Origin: Bacteroidota bacterium
GTDB lineage: Bacteria > Bacteroidota > Bacteroidia > J057 > JADKCL01
DNA length: 64,000 bases
Assembly: GCA_016718825.1 (NCBI GenBank)
Contig: JADKCL010000014.1
Coordinates: 124,001 to 188,000 of the forward strand
Reading direction: 5' to 3'
This document shows, piece after piece, positions 16,307 through 26,288 of the stretch. The translations under genes were made by a program, and so were the position numbers. Every line of letters begins with the position of its first letter. Position 1 is the first letter of the stretch. Below the pieces are notes generated by a model, which was given only the letters and a program-made list of their open reading frames with translations, had not been told where the DNA came from and did not search any database.

Positions 16307-17599
16307 TCAGGAATGCTCCAAATTGGGAACGGCCTCATACTGAAGGGGAAATGCCATCATTTTTTCGTGGATTTCGCCTTTGACACGGTTGATGACAGCT
16401 TCATTTTCCGGCGCTTCCAACACTTGGTCGATTTTCTCGGCAATGAACAGCATGTCATCTTCCAGCAAACCCCTTGAGGTGACAGCCGCAGTTCCGATGC
16501 GGATACCGCTTGTCACAAACGGGCTTTCCGTATCGAAGGGCACCATGTTTTTGTTGACAGTGATGTCAGCAGCGACAAGGGCATTTTCGGCGATTTTCCC
16601 ATTGAGACCTTTGCTACGCAAATCGACCAACATCAAGTGGTTGTCGGTACCATCGCTGATAATCTTATAGCCACGGGCGATCATGGCATCGGCCATGACC
16701 TTTGCGTTGCGAATCACCTGCTGCCCGTAAGCCTTGAACGAAGGCTGCAATGCCTCGCCAAAAGCCACAGCCTTGGAGGCGATCACGTGCATCAGCGGGC
16801 CACCTTGGGAGCCGGGAAACACGGCGCCATCGAGCAATGCGCTCATTTTGATGGGCGTGCCATTTTTCATGGTCTTGCCAAATGGATTGTCGAAATCATT
16901 GCCCATCATGATCAGTCCACCACGTGGACCGCGAAGGGTCTTGTGCGTGGTCGTCGTGACGATATGGCAATGCTCCATGGGGTTGTTGAGCAAGCCTGCG
17001 GCGATCAAACCTGCAGGGTGGGCGATATCGGCCATGAGCAGCGCCCCGACTTCGTCGGCGATGGCGCGCATGGTCGCATAGTCCCAGTCGCGGGCATAGG
17101 CGCTTGCGCCGGCGATGATCATCTTCGGACGCTCACGCAAGGCCACTTCGCGAATCTTGTTGAAATCGATTCGACCCGTCTCCTTCTCCACCCCATAGAA
17201 TACTGGATGATAGAGCTTTCCGCTGAAATTAACCGGGCTGCCGTGGGTCAAGTGACCGCCATGGCTCAGGTCAAATCCAAGGATTTTATCGCCAGGTTGC
17301 AAGCAAGCCAGCATCACAGCAAAGTTTGCCTGTGAACCGGAATGCGGTTGCACGTTGCACCATTCGGCACCAAAAAGCTGCTTGGCACGGTCGCGGGCGA
17401 TGTTTTCCGCCTCATCGACAAAGTGACAACCGCCGTAGTAGCGTTTGCCGGGCAAGCCCTCGGCATATTTGTTGGTCAGGCAGGAGCCCATGGCCTCCAA
17501 AACCGCCTGTGAAACAAAATTCTCCGAGGCAATCAGTTCGAGGCCTTCCTTTTGCCTGTGAAATTCCTTGTCAATGATGTCAAAAATGGGATCACGCAT
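16307..17599 (-). CDS. glyA: serine hydroxymethyltransferase
   Basis: 430 residues. A PLP enzyme converting serine and tetrahydrofolate to glycine and 5,10-methylene-THF. Motifs: L-I-A-S-E-N-F-V-S, T-N-K-Y-A-E-G-L-P-G-K-R-Y-Y-G-G, N-V-Q-P-H-S-G-S-Q-A-N, D-I-A-H-P-A-G-L-I-A and the PLP lysine in T-T-T-T-H-K-T-L-R-G-P-R-G-G (K220). Normal length, intact. It starts the minus-strand operon and faces the divergent DUF5686 gene across a 178-base gap; TAACTTCG in that gap on the minus strand resembles a -7 box, but no proper -33 element is placed. Confidence 0.97.
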   Translation of the reverse strand: MRDPIFDIIDKEFHRQKEGLELIASENFVSQAVLEAMGSCLTNKYAEGLPGKRYYGGCHFVDEAENIARDRAKQLFGAEWCNVQPHSGSQANFAVMLACLQPGDKILGFDLSHGGHLTHGSPVNFSGKLYHPVFYGVEKETGRIDFNKIREVALRERPKMIIAGASAYARDWDYATMRAIADEVGALLMADIAHPAGLIAAGLLNNPMEHCHIVTTTTHKTLRGPRGGLIMMGNDFDNPFGKTMKNGTPIKMSALLDGAVFPGSQGGPLMHVIASKAVAFGEALQPSFKAYGQQVIRNAKVMADAMIARGYKIISDGTDNHLMLVDLRSKGLNGKIAENALVAADITVNKNMVPFDTESPFVTSGIRIGTAAVTSRGLLEDDMLFIAEKIDQVLEAPENEAVINRVKGEIHEKMMAFPLQYEAVPNLEHS

Positions 17600-17777
17600 G
17601 CTTTTGCATTTGAATTTGAGCGCGAAGTTACTGCAAATTCAGGTACCGAGAAGGCTGTTTCTGAGGATGTGGAAAACCGCAGGACCGATGGGGAAATTTC
17701 CCGTTCGCTGGAGATTCGGAGAAATGATGAGCCGCGCATCCCTATCGAATTCATCAAAACAAGCTATCTTCGGAGGG

Positions 17778-20189
17778 ATGCATGCATTTCACCGGCTTCG
17801 TTTCTGCATTGTCTTGACAGTTTTGGTCATGTGCTTTGCGCATGTGCCAGCCCAGGTGACAGGTTGGATTGTCGACGGCGAAGACGGGGATTCATTGCCA
17901 TTTGCCTACCTGATCAACCTGAATTCTCAAAAGGGCTGCTTTTCAGGGCTTGACGGCCACTTCGAATTGGAGGTCCGGCCTGAAGGGGATTCTGTCAAAA
18001 TCAGTTTGCTTGGCTATTTGCCACGGACACTTTTCCTTGGTCCCAAAGCAGAAATGCAAATCCAGCTCCTGCCGGGGGGCGTCAATATTCAGTCCGTCTT
18101 GATTACCCCAACGGAAAATCCGGCATTGAGGATTGTACGCAACGTGGTCGAGAACCGGGACAGCAACAATCCGCAAAACCTCAACGACTACAGCAGCAAA
18201 AGCTACAACAAACTCAGTGCGCGCCAGGACTACCCCAGCCAAACACCTGACAGTCTGCGCATTCCACATCACATTTTCCTTTCAGAAACCGTCACGGAAC
18301 GGCTTCAAATCCGGCAGGGAAAGGTGCAGGAAAGAATCCTGTCGGCAAGATTGGCGGGATATCCGGGAAAGGTGATCCCCTTCACGGCCGGGGATTTGCA
18401 GGATTTGAGCTTTTACACCAACTACATCGCAGTTTTTGGCCAGCCGTTCCTCAATCCTGCCTCCAATCCCGGGCTTCAAAACTACCAATTCACCTTGATC
18501 GACACCATGCTTTCAGGGCCGGATTCCATCTTTACCCTTCATTTCGAACCGGGAAAAACGACATTTGATGGCTTTTCTGGCGAGCTCAGGGTGCAAAGTG
18601 GTAGCTGGGCCTTGCTCACCGTGGATGCCGATCTCGTTATCAGCGAGGCAAGTCTTTTGCTCAAAAGCGGACATATCCGGCAGATTTACACCCAACTGCC
18701 TGACGGACATTGGGTTCCTTCGCAGCTCAACACAGAAATCAAGACCAAATCCCTGAGCAAAAATGAGCCTGTCCGGTTTCAATTCAACGGATTTTCCAGC
18801 TTCTCTGCGCATGTCATCGGCGATTCAGCCATTCAAAGATTCCGGTCAGAAGATGTTTTGGTGGTCGCCGAAAGTGCAGGCAAAGAAGACAGCTTGCTGA
18901 AATCCGCCCGGTCTATTCCCTTGGATACGCTGGACAGGATGAGCTATCGACGCTTGGACAGCCTGGGTCGCGCCTTTGGCTTAAACCGCGTGTTTGACCA
19001 GACTTGGAAAATCAGCGACGGGAAATTGATGTTGGGTCCGGTGGACCTTTTGCTGGAGCGCATTGTGACCAACAATCAGGTGGAAAAACTGCGGATTGGA
19101 TTTGGGATTGAGACCAACAGCAAACTGAGCAAACGGTTCGATATCGGCATTTTTGCTGGCTGGGGAATTGCAGATCGCCAAGCCAAATGGGGTGCAAATA
19201 TTCAAGTGACACCTTTGGGAGACGATCGATTGTATTTCGGGGTTTCGCGCAGTTATGACCTCGTCGAAAGCGGTTTCAGGCGACTGGGAATCAGACCCGA
19301 ACGTGGGCTCCACCAAAATATCTACCGGGAATTCGGGATCCGGAACTGGTATTTGAAAGACATGGATTATGTCGATACCCGGGAAATCTGGATCGGTACA
19401 CGGCTTCCCTCGGATTTGGGCATACGCATCGGGCGAAGGTTGGAAACCAGCCTGAACGGCTATGGAGCGCGGTTTGACGGAGACTCAAGCCACCAATTTG
19501 ACGAGGCTGAAATCCTGCTGCGTTGGGCGCCCGGTGCGCAGTATGCGACAAGTGCCGGACGACGGCTGCTACTCAGCAACAAAGCGCCTGTCTTCATGGC
19601 GAGGTTCACCAGAGGACTCGCAACCGACCGCGGAGACTTTGAATACAATGCCTTGGCATTTGCGATGAAACATAGTTTTAATGCCTTCCGAGGAGGAAAA
19701 GCCACGATCCAGATTTTTGCCGGTGGCAACGATCGCACGCTTCCACGCGCCCGCATGCGTGTCTATCGCAGCAACTTTGCCAAAGGCAATTTCACCGAAC
19801 TTCCGGGAGCTTTCAATACCATGCGCTACGACGAATTTGCATCTGACGTGTACGCAGAAGGCTTTATTTACTTAAGTCCGCGGTTGCGGTGGCTGCATCT
19901 CGGCAAGCGGATACAGCCGCGATTGCACCTGTCGATGGCCGCAGCTTGGGGAAGTCTCTACCCAACGAGCAATGACCGCGCTGCCCCGATGGTGCATCGT
20001 GCTCCCTCCAACGTTTATCTCGAACCCGGACTTACCCTGACGCACTTCCTCCCCGCGCCTAAAATCGACAACTTCGTTGTTTCCTTTATTCGGAGCATCG
20101 GGGTGGGTGTCTATTATCGGGTTGGGGCTTATTCCTTGCCTACTGTGAGGCAAAATCTTGCATTCCGACTGTCAATCGGGAGGATTTAG
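17778..20189 (+). CDS. DUF5686 / carboxypeptidase-regulatory-like outer-membrane protein
   Basis: 803 residues with signal peptide (M-H-A-F-H-R-L-R-F-C-I-V-L-T..., about 25). Residues about 27-110 form a carboxypeptidase-D-like beta domain (V-T-G-W-I-V-D-G-E-D-G-D-S-L-P-F-A-Y), followed by the DUF5686 signature region (A-L-R-I-V-R-N-V-V-E-N-R, then Y-S-S-K-S-Y-N-K-L) and a C-terminal half of alternating beta strands typical of an outer-membrane barrel ending in aromatic/charged strands (F-R-L-S-I-G-R-I). Bacteroidota encode many such proteins; the function is not established. The open frame continues 70 codons upstream, but the ATG at 17778 directly precedes the signal peptide. Confidence 0.8.
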   Translation: MHAFHRLRFCIVLTVLVMCFAHVPAQVTGWIVDGEDGDSLPFAYLINLNSQKGCFSGLDGHFELEVRPEGDSVKISLLGYLPRTLFLGPKAEMQIQLLPGGVNIQSVLITPTENPALRIVRNVVENRDSNNPQNLNDYSSKSYNKLSARQDYPSQTPDSLRIPHHIFLSETVTERLQIRQGKVQERILSARLAGYPGKVIPFTAGDLQDLSFYTNYIAVFGQPFLNPASNPGLQNYQFTLIDTMLSGPDSIFTLHFEPGKTTFDGFSGELRVQSGSWALLTVDADLVISEASLLLKSGHIRQIYTQLPDGHWVPSQLNTEIKTKSLSKNEPVRFQFNGFSSFSAHVIGDSAIQRFRSEDVLVVAESAGKEDSLLKSARSIPLDTLDRMSYRRLDSLGRAFGLNRVFDQTWKISDGKLMLGPVDLLLERIVTNNQVEKLRIGFGIETNSKLSKRFDIGIFAGWGIADRQAKWGANIQVTPLGDDRLYFGVSRSYDLVESGFRRLGIRPERGLHQNIYREFGIRNWYLKDMDYVDTREIWIGTRLPSDLGIRIGRRLETSLNGYGARFDGDSSHQFDEAEILLRWAPGAQYATSAGRRLLLSNKAPVFMARFTRGLATDRGDFEYNALAFAMKHSFNAFRGGKATIQIFAGGNDRTLPRARMRVYRSNFAKGNFTELPGAFNTMRYDEFASDVYAEGFIYLSPRLRWLHLGKRIQPRLHLSMAAAWGSLYPTSNDRAAPMVHRAPSNVYLEPGLTLTHFLPAPKIDNFVVSFIRSIGVGVYYRVGAYSLPTVRQNLAFRLSIGRI

Positions 20190-20197
20190 GAAGTTTT

Positions 20198-20953
20198 TCA
20201 TTCCATTTTCACCTCTAAAACCGAAGTGGTGATCCAAATTTCGTCTTCGTTGTACACTCTGAAGGTGTAAATTCCAGCTCCGGAAAATTGGTAGGGAAAC
20301 TGCGAATAAGTCCAATTCGGGTCCAAGGTAAACTCCATGGTTTCTACGTAAGTGCCTGCACCTTTTCCTGATCCCACCCAGACATCGACAAAAATGTGAT
20401 GGGTTTTAAATGGTCGGATGTGGCGCAGCAATACGGCGAGTGTAGAGGTATTTCCCGGCGGAATGGTTACCGCTTTCAGGGCAGAATCTGGCATGCCTTT
20501 GGTGGCCGATTTGCAGAAAATCAGTCTTGCGCCCTCAAAGTACTCCGGACTGTTTTCCTCCTCCTTGACGATCACCTCGACCTCGCCCCTGCAGATTTCC
20601 TTTTTTGCGGCATCCATGACGAGTACCCGGTACCGCCCCGTTTGCTGAAAACGATAGGAAATCAGCAACCAGTTTTTGTTGTGATCGACGGCGCTCGTCT
20701 TGGTATCAAACTCAGCATACTGCCCATCGCGCTGATAATCAATGAAAAAATAGAGCTTTTCCGTACGAATGGGTTCTGGATTCCGAAATAAGATTTCGAT
20801 GTTTTGCCCAAATCGCTCCAATTCAAACTGTTTGCCAGACCCTAAAGGAAGGCCGCTTTCTGTATGGTCAAGGCAAAAGGTGATGTCTTGCGCGTTGCCG
20901 GGCAAGGCACACATCATCCATGCAAAACCAACGAAGAAAAGCTTCAGTCTCAT
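20198..20953 (-). CDS. secreted protein of unknown function
   Basis: 251 residues from the ATG at 20953, with signal peptide (MRLKLFFVGFAWMMCALPGNA). The body is beta-rich with paired W/Y residues (W-L-L-I-S-Y-R-F, then G-R-Y-R-V-L-V-M-D) and looks like two immunoglobulin-like halves. No family recognised. A longer frame extends 52 codons upstream but runs across the divergent gene's start, so the shorter start is used. Its stop is 8 bases from the stop of the convergent DUF5686 gene. Confidence 0.65.
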   Translation of the reverse strand: MRLKLFFVGFAWMMCALPGNAQDITFCLDHTESGLPLGSGKQFELERFGQNIEILFRNPEPIRTEKLYFFIDYQRDGQYAEFDTKTSAVDHNKNWLLISYRFQQTGRYRVLVMDAAKKEICRGEVEVIVKEEENSPEYFEGARLIFCKSATKGMPDSALKAVTIPPGNTSTLAVLLRHIRPFKTHHIFVDVWVGSGKGAGTYVETMEFTLDPNWTYSQFPYQFSGAGIYTFRVYNEDEIWITTSVLEVKME

Positions 20954-21092
20954 CACGTGGCTAAATTTAGCACAGGATTGCCAAACTTTGGAGACGATCC
21001 CGGTCAAAACAAAACTGATGCAAAACGCATTCCAAGACTGATCCAAACAGATGGGAAAAATCGTAAGTTGCAGAAACGAAATGTTGCAACCG

Positions 21093-21497
21093 ATGAAAAA
21101 AGTTTCCACTTACTTGATTTTGATGCTTGTAGGCATCTTCCTTTCACAGAATGCCATTGCCCAGAAAGGCGATATCGCTTCGGTCGTCACCCACAAATGG
21201 CGGGTGATTTGGTATTCCGACGATGGCGTTGAGAAAAACATGCTGGAAAAGAAACAACAATTGGTCCTGAGGGCTGATGGCACTGGCGAAATGTTCATGC
21301 TCGGCGAAAAGGTCGGTCCGGTGACTTGGTCTGTTGCCGAAGGAAAAGACAAAATCACCTTCCAGGACGATCCCATCGCGCCGGCCTATATCGTAAAGGT
21401 GACCAAATACAAAAACGGCAAAAACATGCTTTTCACAGGCGAATTGCCCACGGGTACGATTCGCAAGGTGTACTTCGAGATGTTGAGTGGAAAATGA
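21093..21497 (+). CDS. small secreted lipocalin-like protein
   Basis: 134 residues with signal peptide (MKKVSTYLILMLVGIFLSQNAIA). The mature part, about 110 residues, has the layout of lipocalin-like domains (T-H-K-W-R-V-I-W-Y, L-V-L-R-A-D-G-T-G-E-M-F, V-T-W-S-V-A-E-G-K-D-K-I). I cannot assign a ligand. The ATG at 21093 is chosen because it directly begins the signal peptide. It is transcribed divergently from the previous gene and ends before a strong bidirectional terminator. Confidence 0.65.
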   Translation: MKKVSTYLILMLVGIFLSQNAIAQKGDIASVVTHKWRVIWYSDDGVEKNMLEKKQQLVLRADGTGEMFMLGEKVGPVTWSVAEGKDKITFQDDPIAPAYIVKVTKYKNGKNMLFTGELPTGTIRKVYFEMLSGK

Positions 21498-21556
21498 GAT
21501 TCCATTAGGGATCTCGCCCCGATCAACTTCCTAAGTTTGACCGAAGGCTTCCAAAG

Positions 21557-21590
21557 CAAATGCCCGCTCCAATGAAAGAGCGGGCATTTG
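21557..21590. terminator. bidirectional terminator hairpin
   Basis: A perfect 13-bp stem (CAAATGCCCGCTC at 21557-21569 with GAGCGGGCATTTG at 21578-21590) with an 8-base loop lies between two converging genes (stops at 21497 and 21610). A/T runs at the stem base serve both directions. Confidence 0.85.
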
Positions 21591-21609
21591 TATTGAGTTT
21601 GAATCCGAC

Positions 21610-22788
21610 TTATCTCACCAAGGTGATGTTGCCGTTGAATTCTCTGTCGCCAATGCGAAGTGTGTAGAAAAATACACCATCGGGAACTGGACCTCTTTCA
21701 TTTTCACCGTTCCAGCCACCGGTTTTGTTGGTGGTGCTCCATTGTTTCACACCCCAGCGGTCAAACACGGCGCAAGTAAACGGCTGATCGCCTGTGTACT
21801 GAATCACAAATTCGTCATTGAGTCCATCCGCATTCGGGCTGAATACGTTGGGAATGAAAAGATCAGGCACCTTCACAATGTAAGGGCCGTGGCTCACGGT
21901 TCCAACGCAACCCCATTCGTTCCGCACGGTCAGCGTCACAAAATACGTGCCCGGAGCGGAGAAAGTATAGGTCGGATTCTGCTCGGGGCTTTGGAAGCCC
22001 GTTCCGAAATCCCACATCCAAGCACTGCTGCCTTGTGTGTCGTCGATGAAGTTGACAGCTGAACCCGGAATCGTCAATTCCACGGGATAGTTGGGATCCG
22101 AATGAAATCCTGCCACAACGGTATCATGCACCACGACCGTCATCGCGATATCGGAGCTGTCTGCGCATCCTCCTGTGTTGGTGCCATACAGCATTACAGG
22201 GTAGGAACCAGGCTCAGAGAAGGTATGCGTGATCGGCGAACCGTTTTCGCGTGGACTACCGTCGCCGAAATCCCAAGTGAGCAAGATGCCGTCTGCTGTG
22301 AGCGAGGTGAAGTTCACTTCGACAGGTGCGCAGCCATCGTTAAATGAGCTTGCAAACTCGACTTTGGGGGTTTCTATGACTTGAATGGTGATCGAATCGG
22401 TACCAAAACAACCTGACTCCGAAAGTGTGACGTAATAGGTCGTCGTCGCATTGGGGGTAGCAATCGGATCGGCGGAGGCCGCATCGTCCAATGAACTGCT
22501 TGGGCTCCAAGAAATGTTGCTTCCACCCAATCCGCCAGTCACGTGCAGACCGACAGACTGACCTTGGCAAACGATGCTTGTATCAGCCGTTACCACTGGA
22601 ACGATCTCATTCACAACCGTGACCAGCAATGAATCCGTCATGACAGGTATTGTAGGTGACCGTGAAGTAGAAATACATCGTCTGATCGGGGTTGATCTGC
22701 ACGTCTTCAATGTTGTTGGCGCCAACCACATACTGCGAGGGCTGCCATTCAATGATGATATTTTGCAAATCACCGGGCGAGAGTCCAT
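21610..22788 (-). CDS. C-terminal fragment of the SprB/PKD protein: PKD domains and gliding-motility-associated C-terminal domain
   Basis: The sensible part begins near 22645 (D-S-L-L-V-T-V-V-N-E); codons before it belong to the wrong frame. It contains one V-T-A-D-T-S-I-V-C-Q-G unit, two PKD domains with W-D-F-G-D-G and W-D-F-G-T-G cores, then the CHU_C/T9SS type B sorting domain (F-I-P-N-V-F-S-P-N-A-D-G-L-N-D-E, then V-F-D-R-W-G, then G-V-F-F-Y-T-L-R-I). This domain directs export through the type IX system and cell-surface attachment. Confidence 0.8.
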   Translation of the reverse strand: MDSRPVICKISSLNGSPRSMWLAPTTLKTCRSTPIRRCISTSRSPTIPVMTDSLLVTVVNEIVPVVTADTSIVCQGQSVGLHVTGGLGGSNISWSPSSSLDDAASADPIATPNATTTYYVTLSESGCFGTDSITIQVIETPKVEFASSFNDGCAPVEVNFTSLTADGILLTWDFGDGSPRENGSPITHTFSEPGSYPVMLYGTNTGGCADSSDIAMTVVVHDTVVAGFHSDPNYPVELTIPGSAVNFIDDTQGSSAWMWDFGTGFQSPEQNPTYTFSAPGTYFVTLTVRNEWGCVGTVSHGPYIVKVPDLFIPNVFSPNADGLNDEFVIQYTGDQPFTCAVFDRWGVKQWSTTNKTGGWNGENERGPVPDGVFFYTLRIGDREFNGNITLVR

Positions 22789-24439
22789 TCACCCAACCAA
22801 TCGTACCGTTAAGGTTCCATGGACCTGATCCCGCGCAGACCGTCATGTTAGGACCTGCATCGAGCAATGGTGACGGGTTGATGGTCACCAACACGGAATC
22901 GACGTTGGTACATCCCTGTGCGGTTGAGACCGTCAGGTAATACAAACTCGTTTGCGCAGGCGAAGCCATGACGTCAGGAACATTGGTGGCACCCAGCCCA
23001 GCGGCGGGAGACCAAGTATAGCTGACGATTGAATCTGGAATCACTTGATTGGAAACGGAGGCATTGCCATCCAAGAAAGCAGAATCCCCGGCACAGATGT
23101 CGCGGTTTTGACCGGCATCGACGGTTGGAATCTCTGTCACATACACCACGACGGTGTCGGCGTTGCTTGGGCAACCATTGCTCCATACGACCAACGAATA
23201 ATTGGTGGTCAATGATGGGAAAGCCCAAGGGCTCGCTTGCTGATAATTGCTCAATCCGGTGATTGGGCTCCATTGAAACTCATACTGTGGGCCGGCATTG
23301 CTGGCAATTCCCTGAAGCTGAGTGGTGTCGCCGGCACAGATAATGCGGTTAGGACCTGCATCTGCTATCGGGAGCGGATTCACCACGACTTCTACGGTCG
23401 AAAGCGTATCTGTGGTCGTGAAATCGGAAGTACAACCTGTACTCAGGTCGGTTACAACCAAAGCATAGATGGTAGAAGTATCCGGTCTTGCGCAAGGATT
23501 GGCAATCGTTGCATTGTTCAAGCCAGTGCCCGGAATCCACTGATAGGTGTAGGGACCATAGCCGTTGCTGATCGAAGGTGTGAGAACCACGCAAGGTGCG
23601 GGGGTTGCACAAATCGCGGTATCAGGTCCGGCATCGACGATGGGTTTGGGCAATACATTGACAATCATCGAGTCCAGTGGTGAAGTACAACCATTCTGGT
23701 CGGTCACCATCAGGTAATAGACAGTTGTATCTGTCGGATTTGCCACCGGATTGGGGCAGTTGACGCAGCTGAGTCCGCATGGCGGATTGTTGCAGCTCCA
23801 AGTGTAATAGTAAGGTGCTCCACCTCCGCCAGAGGCGGATCCTTGCAAAGCCACACCACCTGAACCTTCGCAGAAGCTCATGTCAGGACCGGCATTTGCT
23901 ACGGGATTGGGGTTGGCATTGACAGTAGTTGCTCCTGTAGATACACAACCTTGGGCGTCTGTGACGGTAACCGAATAGGTTCCGGAGCAAAGACCGACGA
24001 TGCCTGTGGCAGTCGAACCGGTTGACCAAAGAATGTTGTAGGGAGCCGTGCCGCCCGCAGGTACCGCAGTAGCGGTACCATTGCATTGTCCAGCGCATGA
24101 TTCTGGGGTAGCATAGGCAACCACGGACGTTGGGCTTGGTTCCAGCACTGTGACGTTTCGAGTTATGACGCAGCCATTGGCATCGGTGATACTGCAGGTA
24201 TAGGCACCCGCACTCAGGTTTGAAGCGGTAGCCCCACTGCCACCCCAAGGCGACCAAGCATAATGAAGCGGAGTTCCGCCTGATACGATGACTGTTGCAG
24301 AACCATTGTATCCTCCATTGCACGATACATTCATGCTTGTTAAAGGCGGACATCTGCGATGGCTGCGTGACTTGAATGGAGGTAATTGCTGTACAGCCGT
24401 TTGAAATCTGTAACCGTAACAGTAGCTGCCAGCAGGCAA
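22607..24439 (-). CDS. central fragment of the SprB/PKD protein: SprB repeats and V-D-A-G-x-D repeats
   Basis: A 610-codon open frame. After about 30 wrong-frame residues it reads SprB-type repeats (V-S-C-N-G-G-Y-N-G-S-A; G-A-Y-T-C-S-I-T-D-A-N-G-C-V; G-T-Y-S-V-T-V-T-D-A-Q-G-C-V) and then five units beginning [VA]-D-A-G-P/Q-[DN], each about 95-100 residues. The last 12 residues are again out of frame. Cys pairs recur in each unit and probably form disulfides. Confidence 0.75.
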   Translation of the reverse strand: MPAGSYCYGYRFQTAVQQLPPFKSRSHRRCPPLTSMNVSCNGGYNGSATVIVSGGTPLHYAWSPWGGSGATASNLSAGAYTCSITDANGCVITRNVTVLEPSPTSVVAYATPESCAGQCNGTATAVPAGGTAPYNILWSTGSTATGIVGLCSGTYSVTVTDAQGCVSTGATTVNANPNPVANAGPDMSFCEGSGGVALQGSASGGGGAPYYYTWSCNNPPCGLSCVNCPNPVANPTDTTVYYLMVTDQNGCTSPLDSMIVNVLPKPIVDAGPDTAICATPAPCVVLTPSISNGYGPYTYQWIPGTGLNNATIANPCARPDTSTIYALVVTDLSTGCTSDFTTTDTLSTVEVVVNPLPIADAGPNRIICAGDTTQLQGIASNAGPQYEFQWSPITGLSNYQQASPWAFPSLTTNYSLVVWSNGCPSNADTVVVYVTEIPTVDAGQNRDICAGDSAFLDGNASVSNQVIPDSIVSYTWSPAAGLGATNVPDVMASPAQTSLYYLTVSTAQGCTNVDSVLVTINPSPLLDAGPNMTVCAGSGPWNLNGTIGWVNGLSPGDLQNIIIEWQPSQYVVGANNIEDVQINPDQTMYFYFTVTYNTCHDGFIAGHGCE

Positions 24440-25445
24440 ACCAGTAGCAGTGGGAGTCGCTTGGCCATTGGACCATGTATGTTGTATCCGGGGACGCCAC
24501 CACTAGCACTTTGCGTTTCAGTTCCAGATGACGTGCCAAAACACCAAGCCGGCGACATTGTTGAAGCTGGAATAATTTGTGTCGGCCCACGGTGACGGTA
24601 TCTCGGATGAGGTGCATCCATTGGCATCTGTCACGGCACGATGTATTGGCCAGCCGTCAAGCGGCGCAGTTTGTGCAGTCTGCCCCGTTGGTGTCCAAGA
24701 ATAGGTATATCCGGGGGTGCCGCCAACTGCTGCCGTCGATGCCGCTCCGTTGTTTCCGCCAAAACAAAGTTAATTGGTAGCTGAGGCGTATTTGAAGTCG
24801 TTGGCTGGAGAATCGTATAAGACTCAATCAACTGACATCCAACACGTCTGTAACGGTCACCGTTACAGGTACCCGCAGGCACGTTGTTAAATCGAACTTG
24901 TGGTTGAGCCAATTGCCCACAAATAAGACGAAAGGCGGGAAACCTCCCGATGGATTCCACGCTTGCAGATCCCGTTGCAGCACCTGGGCAGTTGACGTCG
25001 TTGACAGTTGGGTTTAGGCTGAAACCAGGAGTAAAGCCAACGTTGACAGTATCGCGAACCTGAACCGTGCTACCGTCGCAGTTGGTATAGGTAATCTCAG
25101 CATAGTAGGATGTGTTTGAAGTAGGACAGGCAGTAACTGCCAACGATGTGCCGATTGCGACAGGGTTGCCGACTTGGTACCAGGCAACTTCGTATGGTTT
25201 GATGCACCTGCGGGAGTCCAACGCCAACCTTCGTTGGTTGCACTCCATTGCGTCGGAAATTGCGCCCAGGAACCGCGACTGCGGCATGTTCCAGTGGCAT
25301 TGTGCAAACCCAAAATTGAAGCGCCACCGTTCCAAGTCGAGCAAAGTGGCTTTTCTTGAATATAGACTTCAATGATATTGGTCGTTTCGTAGATTGCAAT
25401 TTGCTGAGTTGTGAACGAACCAGTGCATGAAAACATTGCATTCTG

Positions 25446-25970
25446 CTACCAAGAAACCACGTAAACACGGCAGGGAGCAGTTCCATACAACTGGGCATAC
25501 ACTGCCCCACCGAATGCAGGGTTGATGTCATGCCATGGTCCCATGATACAGTTAAGAGGTGCTCCTGGATCTGGAATTGGCGCGTTGATTGGCCAAGGGC
25601 AATTTGAACCAACCGCATTCAAAGCAAACGAAACCATTCCGTTGGACCCTGGCTGCGCTTGGGTGTAGTTGGTTCCATAAAAACAATAATCAAAAGGGAG
25701 CGTCGTGATTGGCCCCCATACATCGTCTTGGTTGATAATGATCGGTGCCCCGGTGCTGAAGGAATAGGGGTTGTAAGGAATGGTCTGCACGTTGTAGGTC
25801 GTCGGCGCAAAGCCGGAGACCGGTACGGCAGTCAAGTTCACGCAACCACCGCAACCAAGAGTGGTATCATTCCCGGCATCCACGCCAGGGCATGAGATGG
25901 TCGGTTGGGCATACGCAGTTGAAAAGGCAACAAGAATTGAGCAGAAAACAACTAAAACGACTTTTTTCAT
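25446..25970 (-). CDS. N-terminal fragment of the SprB/PKD protein with signal peptide
   Basis: It starts with signal peptide MKKVVLVVFCSILVAFSTAYA, then C-P-G-V-D-A-G-N-D-T-T-L-G-C-G-G-C-V, a short unit found at the start of many Bacteroidota surface proteins, and a beta-rich domain with W-G-P-I-T-T-L-P-F-D-Y-C-F-Y-G and M-G-P-W-H-D-I-N-P. The frame stops at 25446, but homologous-looking sequence goes on in the next frame 10 bases later. Confidence 0.75.
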   Translation of the reverse strand: MKKVVLVVFCSILVAFSTAYAQPTISCPGVDAGNDTTLGCGGCVNLTAVPVSGFAPTTYNVQTIPYNPYSFSTGAPIIINQDDVWGPITTLPFDYCFYGTNYTQAQPGSNGMVSFALNAVGSNCPWPINAPIPDPGAPLNCIMGPWHDINPAFGGAVYAQLYGTAPCRVYVVSW

Positions 25971-26288
25971 AGACTACAGGCGTAGATCATTGAAATCTCC
26001 AAAAACCGGGGCAAACACTGTTTTGGGGAGCCCCACCCACGATGCAACCCGAAAGGGCCACATCAATCCCAAAATTTAACCAGAAAACGAAGTCTCACCA
26101 AAATTCATGGCTGATTGGGCAGAAACAGTGCTTGAACTGTACTTCGTTACCCAACACAAAACCCTTGATTCCAAGTGCACGATCGATTTCCTAATGCAAA
26201 ACAAACGATCCGACGCGGAATTACAAAGATTGATTATCCACGAACCTTGATTCGTCCGCCCTACGAACGTCCATTTGGCTATCATTGG
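25971..26288. other. 318-base gap between two minus-strand genes
   Basis: This must contain the promoter of the large surface-protein gene. I see no TTG/TAnnTTTG pair with good spacing and no hairpin of note, and no small gene is supported. Confidence 0.35.

Larger units (their letters stand above)
21610..25970 (-). pseudogene. large SprB/PKD-repeat surface protein with CHU_C domain, multiple frameshifts
   Basis: One original gene of roughly 1450 codons is spread over all three minus frames. The order from the N terminus is: signal peptide and Ig-like start (25446-25970); a segment with V-Y-I-Q-E-K-P-L-C-S-T-W-N-G (near 25300-25400); SprB-type repeats each ending T-D-A-N/Q-G-C-V; a series of V-D-A-G-P-D-T-A-I-C-A units; two PKD domains (T-W-D-F-G-D-G, M-W-D-F-G-T-G); and a gliding-motility-associated C-terminal domain. 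At least five frame changes are needed; 24440-25445 is worst. The parts keep correct order and sensible sequence, so this may be one intact gene with base-call indels. The joined product would be a T9SS-exported surface adhesin-like protein. Confidence 0.75.

Noticed and set aside
16637..17335. Plus-strand open frame of 232 codons
   Set aside because: Lies opposite glyA, which is intact and unmistakable.
23237..23683. Plus-strand open frame of 148 codons
   Set aside because: Antisense to the SprB/PKD repeats; open frames opposite this repetitive gene are expected by composition.
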